Position numbers and translations under genes: made by a program. DNA of 64,000 nt, from NCBI RefSeq assembly GCF_024679245.1, contig NC_090175.1, forward strand, positions 46,564,751 through 46,628,750, written 5' to 3'. Numbering within the stretch: position 1 is the stretch's first letter; every line of letters begins with the position of its first letter. Origin of the DNA: Pseudorasbora parva (taxonomy: Eukaryota > Chordata > Actinopteri > Cypriniformes > Gobionidae). Under the pieces are notes generated by a model. That model did not search any database. It saw only the letters and a program-made list of their open reading frames with translations, and had not been told where the DNA came from. Positions 61,594 through 64,000 of the stretch are shown here, one piece after another.

Positions 61594-63100
61594 TTCTTAT
61601 ATTACCATGACCTTTTATATATCAAAAGACATAAACTGACAAAAAACAGTATACTTCTCAAGCTTCTATTAAGGCTGTTCACACAAAGAATGATATCTAT
61701 AAAGATAATAACGATAACTATATTTGTGTCCACACCAGTGCACAATATCATTCTGTTTATTATAAGTGATCAATGCAGTGTTGTCGTTTACCACTTTAAA
61801 TGCTTGAGCTCTTTAAAGCAGGAAGGATTCTGATTGGCTGTCATTGTTTTTATCGTTCATCGGTGGAGGAAAAAAACATTTCGTGACTCCAACTATATTG
61901 TTTCTCTGTGCTGTTATTGTTATAGCTGTAGTGTGAACTCTGCTATCGTTTGGAACAATTTTTAGAACTATATCTTTGCTTTAACGGAGGTGTAGACACA
62001 TCATTCGCAAACACTGGCAATATTCATTTACTCTTTCACACTCCTTTTACCCGTCAGTCACTCATGTCTGTCTCTATTTTTTGTGATTCTTCTCTTTCAC
62101 TCTTCCAGTACTTCTCCCTGGGGTTTCCTGAGACAGACACTTTTAAAATGGTATTATCTGTATTGATGTTATTGAGCATACTGTGATCTGAAATGAAGGA
62201 GCTACAGTCACCTCGCACTTCCATTTATTCCCATCTATCACCGCAGCAGAGCCTGACTTCCTCTGTTTAAATATACTTCACTTTCAGAGAAGATTCTCAT
62301 TCATATTTCAAACTCAGCATGAGGGAAGAGACTGTGTGGAATAGTTATAGCCTAGGATAACTACATTTGTCATTTATGAATGATTGTGATTGCATGTTTG
62401 ATTTAAATATACCCGTGGCATTAAATATGTCTCATAATATGAGCACATTTGCCACACGTTTACTGTAAATGAGTCCATTTAGCATTTATGGACTCACTAT
62501 TTTCCTGTTCACCTTTTGATATTTAGATTTAATGGAAGCTTGTTTGAACTACAGAATCAATGCAAGTTTTGATGCATCTGGTATCGCTAGACAAGTGTCT
62601 GATGTTTAGAGTACATCAGGGTTTTTTTAAGAGGACACGTTGAAGGAGTTTTTGATGTTATTGTTGTTATTGTATTTAATTACTCACTTGTGTTTGATTC
62701 TAATCACTCCATATACTATATTTAGACATGTAACCAGGGGCTTTTCCTATAAAGAGGCAGTACTACAACATACAATATGGACATTTGTACATTTAATCAT
62801 TTAGCAGACGTTTTTATGCAATGCTTAGTCTAACATTATCCAATGACTTTGTATTAAGCTGATATGTGACAAGGTGTACAGAAAACAATTATTTTATGAA
62901 ATGGAAATTTATATTTTTTTGTGTAGTGAAAATTTTGTTGAAACTTTTTTTATTGAATTTATCAACTCATGTAATGCACAACTTCTCAGAATTGATATAC
63001 GAGTCCCATTCTACTGGTTGTTAAAGCAGTAGTAACTTCTAAACATCACACTGGTTACAGATGTGCAATTATAGTTTTTATATTATAGCAATTATAGTTT
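61594..63100. other. Non-coding DNA with a possible Harbinger-like MITE at its start
   Basis: At 61672 GGCTGTTCACACAAAGAATG and, near 61935, TAGTGTGAACTCTGC look like weak inverted tips of an AT-rich MITE. The remainder shows no gene or named repeat. Confidence 0.4.
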
Positions 63101-63225
63101 AAAAAAAAAAGTCTCTCCTCCTATTAACGGAAATGAGAGAGGGAGGGGGAGATTTGAGGGAGGATTTTTCAGGCATGACTTTTTACTGCGGCGAGTCGAA
63201 GTTCTCTCAAAGTGCTATTCCGCCA

Positions 63226-63508
63226 TACATTATAGTTCTCCTTTTAAACCCACTTAGAAAAGCGCCACGTTTTATTTTGTCACCATACTTGGTCCTTCAA
63301 CTATTCTTGTAACTGTATTTAAATAGGGAAAACGTGGAGGTGTTTGGTTGCTTGATCTCTGTTTGGTACCATAGTGAATGAACTGGGCTTAGTGGGCTAA
63401 GCTAAATGCTATCAGATCATTGCACGCACTCAGACGAGAGAGGTATGTATCAACTCGTATTGGGAATAACATAGTTTAATATGAAAAAGCGGTAGAGTAT
63501 CCTTTTAA
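63226..63508 (+). mobile_element. TTAA element of the copy-A family, 3' part (copy C)
   Basis: TTCTCC...TTAGAAAAGCGCCACG, TTTGGTACCATAGTGAATGA, TGGGCTAAGCTAAATG and TTTAATATGAAAAAGCGG match copy A from about 6490 to its right TTAA. Ends at TTAA 63505-63508. Confidence 0.7.
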
Positions 63509-64000
63509 GAGTATCCTTTCTAAGTCTATAGAGAATCTTTCTGATAAAACAATTTCACTGCACAGGTGTGAACTCACTCATACATGCTTCATGGAAGACA
63601 AAAATGTCCTTTTCAGGAAATGAATGCTGGCTTGAATCACTTAAAGCCTCAAATCAAACCAACAAAAGGTATATTGTTTCTTTAATGTGTTTCTAAAACC
63701 ATTCTTCTTTGGACAGTTGGAGCTTGTTTACATGGTGGACATGCCGTGCATATGTATCTACAGTTGTCTGTCTTCTGTGTGTGTATATAGTGCTTGTGTT
63801 TCGCTCGTGTTTTATTGGTTGTTGAGTACTGTATGTGGTAGTATGAGTTACCAGTGTTTCTGCCTACTGTCATTAAACATTCCTTCACTTCAATCCGCTT
63901 CCCTCAGAGGTATGACCAAGTCATTGTTTTGCAAGACACAAAGTCTCAAGGCTTAACGTTCAAGTCTTGAGTCAAGTCCCAAGTCAGGATTGACAAATAA
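63509..64000. other. Non-coding DNA ending in a CAAGTC-rich repeat
   Basis: From about 63910, CAAGTCATT, AAAGTCTCAAGG, TTCAAGTCTTGAGTCAAGTC form an old CAAGTC-type repeat that runs off the window. The 68- and 89-residue frames on opposite strands have no domain. Confidence 0.4.

Overview
The window reads as transposon-rich, non-genic DNA from a teleost fish, most likely a cyprinid. The reasons are several degenerate Tc1-like families, a DIRS-type tyrosine-recombinase retrotransposon, many short elements flanked by TTAA, 8-bp-duplication MITEs, and very long (GT)n, (TA)n, (CT)n and (CTAT)n microsatellites. I found no convincing exon of a host protein gene, and no rRNA, tRNA or CRISPR. Species assignment is by repeat style only.

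Layout. 1-12.6 kb: a decayed Tc1 copy (1105-2415), a second Tc1/mariner fragment (4116-4541), a TTAA element (5261-6796), then an old tandem array with a unit of about 130 bp, split by a TTAA element (8434-9549) and a MITE of the AACCC family (11143-12471). Two hAT-type MITEs lie between them. 13.7-24.3 kb: CACTGTAAAA hairpin MITEs, a third Tc1 copy cut short at about 17516, a hAT MITE, a 1.79 kb inverted repeat (18651-20440), and a TTAA MITE inside a possible older hAT element. 26.9-39.9 kb: nested hAT-like and TTAA pieces, a LINE 3' fragment, a 5' Tc1 fragment, many microsatellites, and two hairpins with (TA)n at the centre. 41.5-52.8 kb: a PIF/Harbinger-like element with an internal duplication, two copies of a repeat bracketed by (GT)n, a four-deep nest of elements (about 45.4-48.6 kb), a Harbinger-like MITE, and a solo LTR with a perfect 5-bp target duplication inside an older repeat. 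55.0-61.6 kb: a TTAA element fragment followed by a full-length but coding-dead DIRS element (56611-61593). The rest is mostly featureless AT-rich DNA.

The genes do not form a pathway. The coding content is transposase remnants (three Tc1/mariner families), one LINE reverse-transcriptase tail, and the gag / RT-RNase H / tyrosine recombinase of the DIRS element, all disrupted. The most informative structures are the DIRS termini, whose internal complementary region matches the fused ends over 105 bases without mismatch; the long palindrome; and the nested insertions, where a second copy of the host element shows the empty site.
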